From NCBI GenBank assembly GCA_963170055.1, contig CAUJGJ010000012.1, positions 152,339 to 216,338 of the forward strand: a stretch of 64,000 nucleotides of DNA. The letters run 5' to 3'. The DNA is from Halisarca cf. caerulea. Taxonomy: Eukaryota; Porifera; Demospongiae; Chondrillida; Halisarcidae. Shown here one piece after another: positions 37,115-49,191 of the stretch. The position numbers and the translations under genes are program-made. The notes under the pieces are model-generated. The model was not told where the DNA came from. It did no database searches and was given only the letters and a program-made list of their open reading frames with translations. Each line of letters opens with the position of its first letter. The stretch's first letter is position 1.

Positions 37115-37392
37115 TTTTCTTATTTAAACTGGGTGGGCCATTAGCCAGAGGCTACTATTAAGGCCCCCAGTATCCCACACACTCGCTCACACGCACAATC
37201 ACATGAAATCAAATTGAATCAAATTAGAATTTGTTCGGTGGCTGCAGTAGGTCATCTTCTATTCCGTTCCCAAGTTGGTGGCAGGAGGGTGCAGGGAAAA
37301 AAACACCAAATGCATGACACACATGTGGGATGTTGTCCACTCCTCACTGCTTAACTTCAAGTGCTAACCTACTGAGCCACCAGCACCCCCCG
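37085..37392 (-). mobile_element. SINE family 1, copy 4
   Basis: In plus orientation it starts with an (AAT)n tail, then CTTATTTAAACTGGGTGGGC, CATTAGCCAGAGGCTACTAT, the GGTGGCAGGAGGGTGCAGGG body, and ends CTACTGAGCCACCAGCACCC, the complement of the A-box head. Full length, about 308 bp. Confidence 0.85.
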
Positions 37393-37683
37393 GCAAACAT
37401 TGTGGAGGTTGGAGGTTGGATGGAAAATCTAGTGTACTATGTGGGGGTGGGTAGAAAATGCTTGAAAGCAACATGCATGTGTGCTGTGCACACAGATAAT
37501 GTATGTAAATTTAACCGTGTGGGATTTTGGGAGTGGTTAGTACGTACATAAACAGCATGAAAGCAAAGTGCGTGGTGTAGGCCCTTTAATTACCGAAATT
37601 ATAATGAAAGGATATGAGGCTACCATGAGTACAAAGACATTTGGGAAGCTGAAGTTGCTGATAAATTTCAATGCCAAAGGGAA

Positions 37684-37923
37684 ATGGGTAATCGTTACGA
37701 TGTCATTGCCAGTAATGCGGCCAACTTCCTTGTTGTCAACGATGATCGTGCTGACCGCGCTAAAGGTCCGCTGGGATCGGGTAAATTATTGCCGTTGCCT
37801 TTCTTAAAGTTCTTCAATAAGGATCGATGCACTCCGTTCGAGAGACTACCGTCTCGATTCCTACGTAAATTCTTCAGATCCGTACCACATGCATGCAGCG
37901 CAAAGAGCCACGTGTGTTACTAA
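37684..37923 (+). other. Unrecognised 79-codon open frame
   Basis: MGNRYDVIASNAANFLVVND continues with DRADRAKGPLGSGKLL and ends RKFFRSVPHACSAKSHVCY. It lies 350 bp before the receptor start in a CpG-richer stretch. I know no family like it. It may be promoter-proximal sequence that happens to be open. Confidence 0.2.
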
Positions 37924-38276
37924 ATTTCGTAGTAAAATTAATACTTCTTGGTTCCCTTTCCAACTACGAAAACCACGAACTTTTTTTCCCTACGAATATC
38001 ACCCGCTAGATGGTATAATATTATGTTTGAAACCGTCATACTGCATATAATGTGAGAAACAAGGCGCTCCGGCCCATCGATGCATGACGTATGACACGAT
38101 TACATTAAACCTAATACAGAATTACACGCGGTCACTACGAGAATCAGTATGATACGCGATGTAAAAGTACAATAATCTTCTAGATAGCGCAATTGACGAA
38201 CCAATCTATCTGCCTATAGCTGTGCTGCAGTTTATCATAGATTTTCGAACCCTGCAAGAATCGCGCACAGTCAGCG

Positions 38277-41200
38277 ATGTTTGCTTTATCAGCAGTCTTG
38301 TTTACAGCGTTTCTAAGATTCACTACATCTCATTATTCTGAAAGTAAGTTCCCCGGTGTATTCCTCTACTGTATGATGCCAACTTGTGCGACTTTGGTTT
38401 TAAATTGGTGACCCCGTCCAGTGATTATGGTACAGTAGCAGTACCTACAATTGAGAACAACTTCACTTTAAAAAAGTATACATGAACAAGGATGTATAAT
38501 GACCATTTAAAAATGGTAAAAGGATGTAGGATTGACACAGGACCATGCAAAAAGGTTTTACCCAAAAAGGATCCTCCAAAACACTTGGAACAAGGGTAAG
38601 TTGTAAAACAGGCACAGGGCTATAGGTGGTCAAAGGGCTAGACGAGCATAGGGCTATACATACATGAGGCTAGATGGGTATAGGGCTAGGCAGAGTTTAG
38701 TTGGACTGAGTACACACTGCAAATTCCTACACCCACACATATGTATATGCTGCGGGATGTAGGAATATGCATACAATTGATGTTATAACAGTCAATAAAA
38801 TTATAATATTGTATTCATTGACATATGTATATGTTGCGGGATGTAGGAATTTGCACAGTGTGCACTCAGTCCAACTAAAGTCTGCCTAGCCCTATACCCA
38901 TCTAGCCTCATGTATGTATAACCCTATGCTCGTCTAGCCCTTTGACCACCTATAGCCCTGTGCCTGTTTTACAACTTACCCTTGTTCCAAGTGTTTTTGG
39001 AGGATCCTTTTTGGGTAAAACCTTTTTGCATGGTCCTGTGTCAATCCTACATCCTTTTATCATTTTTAAATGGTTTTTATACACCCTTGTAGGTTCAAGT
39101 CTGCTACCCTTCCCCGTATTCCAGGGAATCTTGTATTCCAAGGAATTTGGCATCCTTCAATCATAGATAGTATCTATGCTTCAATACAATTACTGGTTGG
39201 GATCAGGATTCAGGATAACTAACATGCATGGTATTGAGGGGGTGCCAAATTCCCAGGATGCAAGATTCCCTATGACACTGGCCTTGCCAGGGGGATATAA
39301 GAGCCAGAACTCCTTTGATTTAACCTACATAACTCTGTGTGGCTAAGGCCTTATTCTTCTGTATCTCATTTATTTTTTCAATTTGAAGTAATGATGTGGT
39401 TTTCCCCCTTAGAAATTTAAAAATTAATCCAAGAGATTAATTTGGAAAACAACACAAACTCCAATATTGTTATAACAGTCACTAAATTTATAATATTGCA
39501 TTCATTGAGCTCCATTGCCATCAATTATATCAGTTTATGTCCAAGGGTCATGCAATGTATCAAATATTATCATAACAATACAGTTGGATGTAAGTTTTTA
39601 CATGGTGGTATATGTGAAAGTAATGATGAACAATAGACAGCTGAAGGACTGTATAGCAGCAACATGTGATTGGATACTATTTATAACTGTTGCATATAAC
39701 TTGAAGTATGGATTATTACAAAATTGGAAGTGTAAATAATATGAAATGAAGGGTGCATGTTGTGAGAGTCCAATTAACCTACAGAATGCCATAATAGCAA
39801 TGGTGCGTTACTTACTTTTAATGATAAATGCCAAGGTGACAAAGTTACAGAAATATGTAGTTTTAGGGAATGGATGTTGGTGTGAACACGAGAAAATGTA
39901 AGTGAAATGTGTGAGTGTTGCTTGGATCAAAGATCTCACAAATTAATTTGCATGCATGACTCTGCATGGTCTAATAATCATATTGCTTAATAAATTAATG
40001 GGGTTGAAATAGTAGGTTCATGTTGATCTATAAGGCAAAGCATAATGTCATTGCATATAATCTGACAACATGCACGTACGGTTGAAATAAAATTGGCAAG
40101 CAGTGGATATGTGGGTGTAATTGTAGGTGTTTATTAGTGCTGAGGCTTCTGGTGGATGAAGACACATGCACATGATCAAAATATCTTTGAAAATTTGATG
40201 TTGTCTGAGGGATTTATACATGTATATAGGTATCTTATGAGGTAAAGAACATCCTGTAGGTCGTAACATACGGTTTATACTATCTATGGTTGTACCATGC
40301 ATATAGTCTGGCCTACTATGTCTGCATGCCCCACTCATGCGTGCTTATAGGTGGGACAGTCTAGCAGGCCACACTAGTCATACCAATACACTATAGCTGT
40401 AATGAATCAATTTGTTAGAATAGTTGCTCGTAATCAGAGGTGTAATCATTTGTTATAATCTTAGGTGCATGGTTGTCAACATTTCTATATATAGCATGCA
40501 TCATGCAGTGTTTCACTAGCTGCAGAGGCTCTACACATAACATGATGAGGTGCATGAGAGCTGATTGATGTCATCACATCCATATGATTTATTTATTAGA
40601 GAATGGTTCCTAATTCATGTATATCCAATTGTGGTTATAATTAATTTAAAGAGACAGTGATAGTCATTCATCAATTAATGGTAATACTGTAATATGTCGT
40701 CACTTGTGGAAAACACTAGGGGCAGTAATTTGTTGAAGTTTGATGCTGTTTGTAAACTGCTTGTTATGGGTGTGGCTTACTTCAATAGGCATAGACTGAT
40801 GCACGTGGGAGAGGCATTGGTTGAAGATAGGTCACATAGATAAGAATGCAGTAGTTTACAATTCTAGTTTATTGATGATGCATGCATCACACAACAAATT
40901 TGAATATGTTATAAATCCATGTTCATGGAGTTATGAAAATTAAAAATAAAGTACAGTATATACAGGCATTGGAATACAGTTGCCTGCAGGAGACATCAAT
41001 GCTGCAGATGGTGATGCATTTACTAAAAACTGTAGGCATAATTATTGTTTCTTATATCATACATTTAGGTGACAAGCCTTATTATATTCGTTCAAAGCCT
41101 GTGAAATTCAATCAACAACCTCTCGATGCTGTCATGTATCCAAAAGAAAGAAGCAAGGAAGTTTTATCAGCACACACATTCACATGTAACATTAGCATTG

Positions 41201-44200
41201 AGCCAGTGGCTTGTGGATTAAAGCCATGTCTCTGGTGGTATCACAACGGATCGGCTGTAATCAATGGCAGTACTCCTGAGATGAATATCAAAAACTCAGA
41301 GAATGGGGATACACAGTTATGGTCTCAGTTAACTACAGTACGTGCTGGTACTTACCAATGTGTTGTTGATGATGGATACTTTATTACTGTATCCAGAGAA
41401 GCACATTTATCATTGCAGGAAGGTAATTATTACAATATCACAGACACCAGTATCCTTTCTGTATAACCGGCAACTGATCACATTAGGATTCACATATTGT
41501 TTGATAATTAGTTTAAGTGATAAGGAATGTCTAATATCAAAATTTGACAGGTGTGCAATTTCGGGGAACATTTTCATTGCCAAGACAATAACTATAACAG
41601 CATGAAAATTATACAGTAATAAGCTGAAGAATCTAAGTTTGGTGTAATAGGGAGTAATTGGAATAATTAACAGCATAATAGCCCCAGACCTAATGATATA
41701 CAATATCGAAGGATCGTTTAATTTGCACATTGCTATTGTATATCATTAGGTCTGAGGCTATTATGCTCAATATTTTACGTAATACTATATTCCATTGTAC
41801 TTAAGATTTCATCCCATATTATGCTGTTAATTACTCCAATTATTCCCTGATGTATTCTCACTGAATACTGTCTATTGCAACACCGTTTTAAGTTAATTGT
41901 GAAAAGATGCAATTAAAATCATGAAGTTATAAAACACCGGTATAATACGTGTGAAATATCACATCGTTAGTGTTAGAAACCCAATTGGGAAACTGTATAA
42001 TGGTACTACTGTGTTGAAGTTGGTGAAGGGGTCATCTCATTAATTCTCGTATTTTATCCATTTATTGCGGAATTATGCTCCCTTAGTTTAGAAACCAATT
42101 ATTCCGGAAACTATGTGAGCATATTACCCTCAGCCCTAATTAGCATATATAATCCATACTACTTTATTGTAATTAAACTTGTGTCTATTATTTACAGTGG
42201 CAATTGAATTGAATGCTGTCACATCAAATGATGTTGAGATAGACATTGAAGTTGGTGATGAAGATGTAACTGAGTATATCAAGGGTTTGAGATGTTCAGG
42301 TGCACTGAATGATGGAGAGGATACACAGAATACTACAAAGCCATGTCTAGCAAGAAGGATGTGGTTTGTCAATGGAAAAAAGCAGCAAACACTTAACAAT
42401 GTATATTACTTCAAGAATGGGTCCAAGGGCACTGATTTTGTGGGTATTTATCAGTGTTTTTCAAGGAATGCTACACATGAAAGGAGTGTTACATACAGAC
42501 TGATTATTGCTAGTTAGTCCCAAAGATTGCAAATACACACTATAAATAATATGCATGTGCGTTTTCTTACAAGTAATTTGTATACTATGCATTTATACAT
42601 ATATTATAGTAAACAGCTTTTAGCATGTTTATATCTATACCAAAAAATAATTGATTCAATCTCTTTTTGTCTCAGATCGCCCGAATCCTACTTCTAACAT
42701 GACATTTGAAGTTATGCAAAACTTTAGTTATTTCAATCTCAGCTACGTTAAAATTTCATGGAAAAAAGACAATAATTCTCACATTAAAAACCAAAAAGCT
42801 CTCCGACAGGTTGTACAGATACAAACACATGATGATTATTGCTTTGTATGGATAAGCAGCAGCGCCACAACATCCAATCATCAAATGATGCAGATGTATG
42901 AGCCTTACAGGGTGCGTGTAATTTCTGGATACTACAGCCGGCTTGTTCTTCCTGAGGAATTTTTGTCAGAAAGTTACTATACCTTATTCCATTGGCCCAA
43001 TTACACCACAGGTATGTTGTCACAGTGCTAGGACTATTACATATGGATGTGAGCAATCTGAGAAACAATAATTATTGTAATTTCTTTCCTATGCAGTATT
43101 TTTACATTATTTTACCATTAGTATAGAGAACTTTTGATGAATGAATGATTGCGAGAATTGGTGTGCATAGCTATTGACTTAATTTAAAATGTCTGAAAAT
43201 AATAATTCACAAAATTACGTCAAGTGTCATACATACAATGCATAATTACTCACATTCAGACTAACAGACAATCCGAGTTTGCCGTCAATACGTACAAAGT
43301 ATACTTTTGGAACAACAGGTGGTTCTATATACAGTATAGGTGGGCGTGAATAAATATACAATATGTATATATTTGCAGCATATACAAATATTCTGCATAC
43401 ATTCCAAAATCCTCACTTGATTTTAACGTATGAAAGCTCTCAACAATGTTCCATTGCTGATTCCTAATAGTACAGTTCCTGTCACATGGCACTGGGTGCT
43501 CATTTAAGAATAGTAGAGGCAAGAATTCTGTAGAGTTGGGTTTTTATATTATATTGAAATATACATATAATATTTGATTACATTGGAAGCATAAATGATG
43601 CGCAAGATTTTCTGAATATTCATGCACAAGGTACTTACAACCATCATCACTTGGTGTTCACCATTGTATGTATGACATGTGAATTTCTGTGTATGTATCA
43701 AGTGCATGTTATGTGTATAACCTGTTATTAAATGAAAAGATTATTAATTTTGTAGGGATTGCTACTGAAGATTATTCTCTTAACTGCTCGGAGTGTGTGA
43801 CATCAAAACCCTGCATAGACTGTGAGTTCACGTCTTTTGCATGTCTTGAAAAGCATATTATGTACATATATACATCTCACACATGCTAAAGTTAATTAAT
43901 GGCCCAGTAATTCATAAAGGATATACATTGGGATGGGTCCCTACACTGTAAATTGTATGTATTGCTATATATTCACATTTGAACTTTATGCATATTCATG
44001 CAATGATACAACTAGCTATATTGTATATTGCACATTTGTCGTGGTTTTCTAGTTCCCTACAAACCTTGCATGTCTTGTGTGATTACCCCTACTTGTCCTG
44101 TAGCATTTATATTTTCAGTTTTGCGTGCTGTACACTTGCTATCGCTACTATGCGGTTTTATAATTACTATTGATATTAATGACATTGTTTTTCTCAGTAA

Positions 44201-44986
44201 ACACCGAAAAGACATTGCCCCTTACATCTTTGCCCTCATGCCGATATATTAGCAATGGCTTGGGGTGCAGTTTCACATGGACAACTAATTCAAGACAAGA
44301 CAACGAATTGATACTTTTGTGCTCTGGTGAACACCAAGTGATGATGGTTGTAAGTACCTTGTGCATAAATATTCAGAAAATCTTGTGCATCATTTATGCT
44401 TCCAATGTAATCACATATTATATGTATATTTCAATATATAGAAACCCAACTCTACAGAATTCTTGCCTCTACTATTCTCAAAGGAGCATCCAGTGCCATG
44501 TGACAGGAACTGTACTATTAGGAATCAGCAACGGAACATTGTTGAGAGCTTTCATACATTAAAACCAAGTGAGGATTTTGGAATATACGCAGAATATTTG
44601 TACATATGCTGCAAATATATACATATTGTATATTTATTCACGCCCACCTATACTGTATATAGAACCACCTGTTCTTCAAAAAGTACACTTTATACATATT
44701 GACGGCAAACTCGGATTGTCCTTCAGTCTGAATGTGAGTAACTAGCAAAGACAGCTTCTTTATGCTATGAAATATTATGTGAATTCATATTCATATGATA
44801 CATACATATGTAAATATACATACATACGTAGTGGAACCTCTATATTCCACCACTCTGTGTGAAAAGAAATGGTATCAGATTACAGAGGCTGTTGGATTAT
44901 GGAGTAATTCTTACTACACTTTTGTATGGCTAATACAAGCATTATAGAGGTGTTGGATTGCAAAGGTTTCGCTGAATACACACACC

Positions 44987-45053
<67 letters not shown>

Positions 45054-45355
45054 ACATACTGTACATATGTAATTATATATATATATACATACAAAGTCCT
45101 AATAATGCACAACACATGCGTAAATAAGAGTGGATTGATTGGGGGTGCCTAGGATACAGTGAGACCCCACTAATCCAGACCCCTGAATTATAGGCACTCC
45201 TCTAGTATAGACACTTTTATACCACCAGGATCAAAATGATTCTCTGTGCTTTGCTGTAGTATACTTCTTCATCCCCTGAACTATGGACACCTCAATAATC
45301 AGGACAGTCCCTTCTGGTCCCATATGGTGTCCGGAATAGAGGGGTTCCATTGTAT

Positions 45356-45449
<94 letters not shown>

Positions 45450-46786
45450 TATGCATGACACTGTATAATTCCAATAATAACAATATACAATACATGTATA
45501 TAATATTTCTATATAATATACATACAGGCACTTTAAGATAAAGTATGCAGCTTCTTTACTGCAATTAGTACATCTATATAATCATATCATAAACAAGGTG
45601 GATATGTGCTTGGACATACCCATAAATTTTATTAGGTTATTATGTTTTAATTTGTACAATAAATTATGGATGCATTATTATACTATATGTGCACAAGTGT
45701 GTACACAAGCTTTACTATCGCCTTCATCCCTTTATGTACTACTTCAGCTTCCAGATCCTCAAGCATCATGTGGTGAAATTCACTTTTGCAAACTTCATAT
45801 AAATAGAAAGCCATTGGCAGCTGATTTGAACTGTTCAGCATTGAATTTGATCAAAGATTTGTTTTTCAACTTTGTACCTTTGCCCACAATCATCCAACTT
45901 CTAACCCACTATAAATCTACTGAAATATCCATCTGCTACATCAGTATGGGAGGGGAATCACAGATGAGCAATAGTGTTCTGCTGCCCCCCAGTAAAGGTG
46001 CGTTCATATAGATTATACCTAGTATAATACATATTATTATATTGAAATTGTCTTTTGTATATAATATTATACCTAATAAACAACAATCTATGCATATATA
46101 CAGTATGCAGCCTAGATTACAATGATTGGTTATTGACTGTATATGCTGCATGAACAAAATGAAGCAAGAATTAACTGGTTCTTCCTTCTCTCTTGATGAC
46201 CATTCAAATTCCAATCATTAGTGCACGATATTCACTTGGTGTAATACATTGATTTTACAGCTAGTGGCTTCCAAAAATGGCCATGCATGTATATATTATA
46301 TTATACTAGTATTTTTGCATATACATCAACACAATGATTATTATTTAGCCTTGTGTAGAATATACGTAGTGTAAAATTCCAATTCCTTCTATGCTATTTC
46401 AATATTTCTTTTATGGCCTGGGGACAAATGTGTATTTATAGCCAGAAAAGCAAGAACATACACATGCATCATTGTCTGCCCAAAATTAGGCAATAACCTA
46501 CCCATGCTCTCTAAATGTGATCTGTTATTTCACATTATATTAATATGAGAAATTATTTATATAAAGAAAGATGAAAGTACATAACATTTAAATAAATAAA
46601 TAAATAATATTCGGCATGCAAGGTTTTGTTAATAGGACAGGGGAGCTGAATATTACATATATACTGTATGTTGCATAAAATGTGTACATATATCATTAGG
46701 GATAGATGCCAAGCTATCGTCCAATCCAAGAAACCATGCCCAATTCCAGGAAGGTGGTGTGTTGTGTGTGTGTGTGTGTGTGTGTG

Positions 46787-46842
<56 letters not shown>

Positions 46843-49102
46843 ATGCATGTGTGTGTGTTTGTACACATATACCTGCATGTACATTCATGCAGGTGTGCAT
46901 ATGTGTATGTACACTATAAAGCTCTATACTAGCTGATCTAAAAATGGTATGTAACACAGCATGAGATTAGCATGAACTATGTGTAATCAATCTGATTTGT
47001 ACAAAACATATCAATAAAATTAATATTTGTTCCATTGCAGAATACCTGGCCATATCTACTGTTGTGTTACCAGTGGGGATTGGACTTGCCGCCACTCTAG
47101 GAATCATCCTGTTTTGCAGGTGTGGATTGTATACAGAATAATAATAATTATAGTGGCTTATATATTGATATACCATAAGGATACTATAGGGCTACATACT
47201 TCTATTCAATTGCTTTTCTTGTTTTTGGTGTACATATATGTACAGTGTAGTCCACATAATTCAAATCTGCTTAATTCAAATTTTTGCTTAATTCAAAAAT
47301 AACTTCAGTTCCCTGTATACCTGTAATAGATAGAATTTGTAGGGAATTTCCTCTTAATTCAAAATTAATGTGAAACATGCAGAAAAATCCAAAGCAGGAG
47401 ACTTTGATAAGCATAGAGCTGTCTTGGTGTCCTGCTTGGTGTGAAGATTCACTTTTTACTCTTAAGCCTAGATGTTCTCCAGGCCTTAATGGTATCCCTT
47501 CTTCTGCCCTGATAGCTGGTCGATCTGTTATCTGCTATCCGTGTGTTCCATTATCAACTCCTCACTCTCATCTGCTGTGTTTCCTGGATCCTGGAAATAT
47601 GCATGAGTAAAGCCACTCCACAAAGGTGGTGATCGCACATCCCCCCTCCAACTATCGGCCCATCTCTCTCCTCCCAATGGCCAGCAAGTTGCTTGAGAAG
47701 TATGTCCAACATCAGATCTATTCTCATCTTGAACAAAACAACCTAATCTTCCCTTATCAATCTGGTTTCTGGTCCCTACAATCTACCCAAACTCTTCTTC
47801 TTCACTGTTTAGATTATTGGTATGAAGCTTTAGATAGAAGACAATTTGTAGGCATTGTCTTCCGGGACATTTCAAAGGCCTTTGACACTGTCAACCATGA
47901 CCTTCTCTTAGCTAAGCTTTCAACTCTTGAGCTCTCTCCATCTGCTATCGCTTGATTTCAGTCATATCTTTCAAATCGTTACCTGGTTACCCATATCGAT
48001 GGTTCATTCTCCTCTGCTGGGTTTCCCACTTCTGGTGTACCTCAAGGCTCGGTACTAGGTCCCTCACTCTTCTCAGCCTTATCAATGATTTACCATCTGT
48101 CCTTCCTTCTGACTGCGATGTTGTCTGGGCTAGCCGTACCCATGCAAGAGAAGTCCCAGCATTTGGAATTGTTGTTAGCCTTTGGGATGCAAGCTTGTTC
48201 TTCACAAGAGACGTGACTTCTCTTCTTCCAGTGCTCTCCACCAACTTGGATTAGCAACTCTCAACTTGAGAAGAAAACTCCATACCACCCCGTTAATGTT
48301 TCACTGCTTGTCCTCCCAGGCTCCACCTTTTATATTTGTGAACTCTTTTCATCTACCAATGATCATCACCACAAAACTCGCTCTTCTTGCATATGCACCA
48401 GCTAAATCTTCCTCAAACAAAAACATCATGTGGACAAAGGGTATTTAGTTTCACAGGACCTTCAGTATGGCGTATTCTACCTCCACCTATCTGCAAGACC
48501 CAAGATTTTATACGTTTCTCTGTATTATGTAGACGATTTTCTCTAGAGCATGAATGCTAAGTAGATTTCATACTTGAACACTGATTGTAGTTCTAACCTA
48601 ATTCAACTATTCTAGCAAACTTGCATGAATCAAATTAAATTATAATTTTCAAACTCTATACTATTTATTGCACTTATATAATTTGGTATAATTGTCTGTG
48701 TCCCTGCTTTTGTGCTGGGTGCCTTAGTAGTGTGTATAGCCACGGGCTATTGGTTCCCCAGATTAAATAAGATTTCTGATACTGATACTGATACCGTCAG
48801 TTTAGTTTTTCTAAATGATCACTTTCCTAGCTGCTACTCTATGTTAATGATCACTTTTAGGTACAGCATTACAATAGTTTTCTCATATAGTAATACTTTC
48901 AGATAGTTTCTTTGCTTTTGAAACCTCCATCTAGTCATTATCCAATCAACATTTACCATCCATCTTATGATGATGGTTAGTATGTAGGAATTTAACATCA
49001 GCCATACAGTATACAGGTACTCATAATTCAAATTCCTGTTAATTCAAACATATTGTTGCTTTCCCATGCAGAGATTTGAATTATGTGGACCACACATTGT
49101 CA

Positions 49103-49191
<89 letters not shown>

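Noticed and set aside
40933..41068. In-frame ATG upstream of receptor exon 2 as an alternative start
   Set aside because: The open frame from 40933 runs through a good acceptor (CATTTAG) at 41068, and the signal-peptide exon at 38277 joins there in phase, which explains the protein better.
44053..44094. Extra receptor exon [16 protein letters not shown]
   Set aside because: The acceptor and phase fit exon 5, but the only donor (CCT|GTAGCA) leaves phase 0 while exon 6 needs phase 1. Kept only as a possible cassette.
45231..45541. Long Ile-Tyr repeat open frames on both strands
   Set aside because: They are translations of a (TA)n microsatellite. The same applies to 49066-49272.
46553..46957. 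His-Thr and Cys-Val repeat proteins
   Set aside because: Artefacts of a (GT)n microsatellite. The same applies to 62525-62739.
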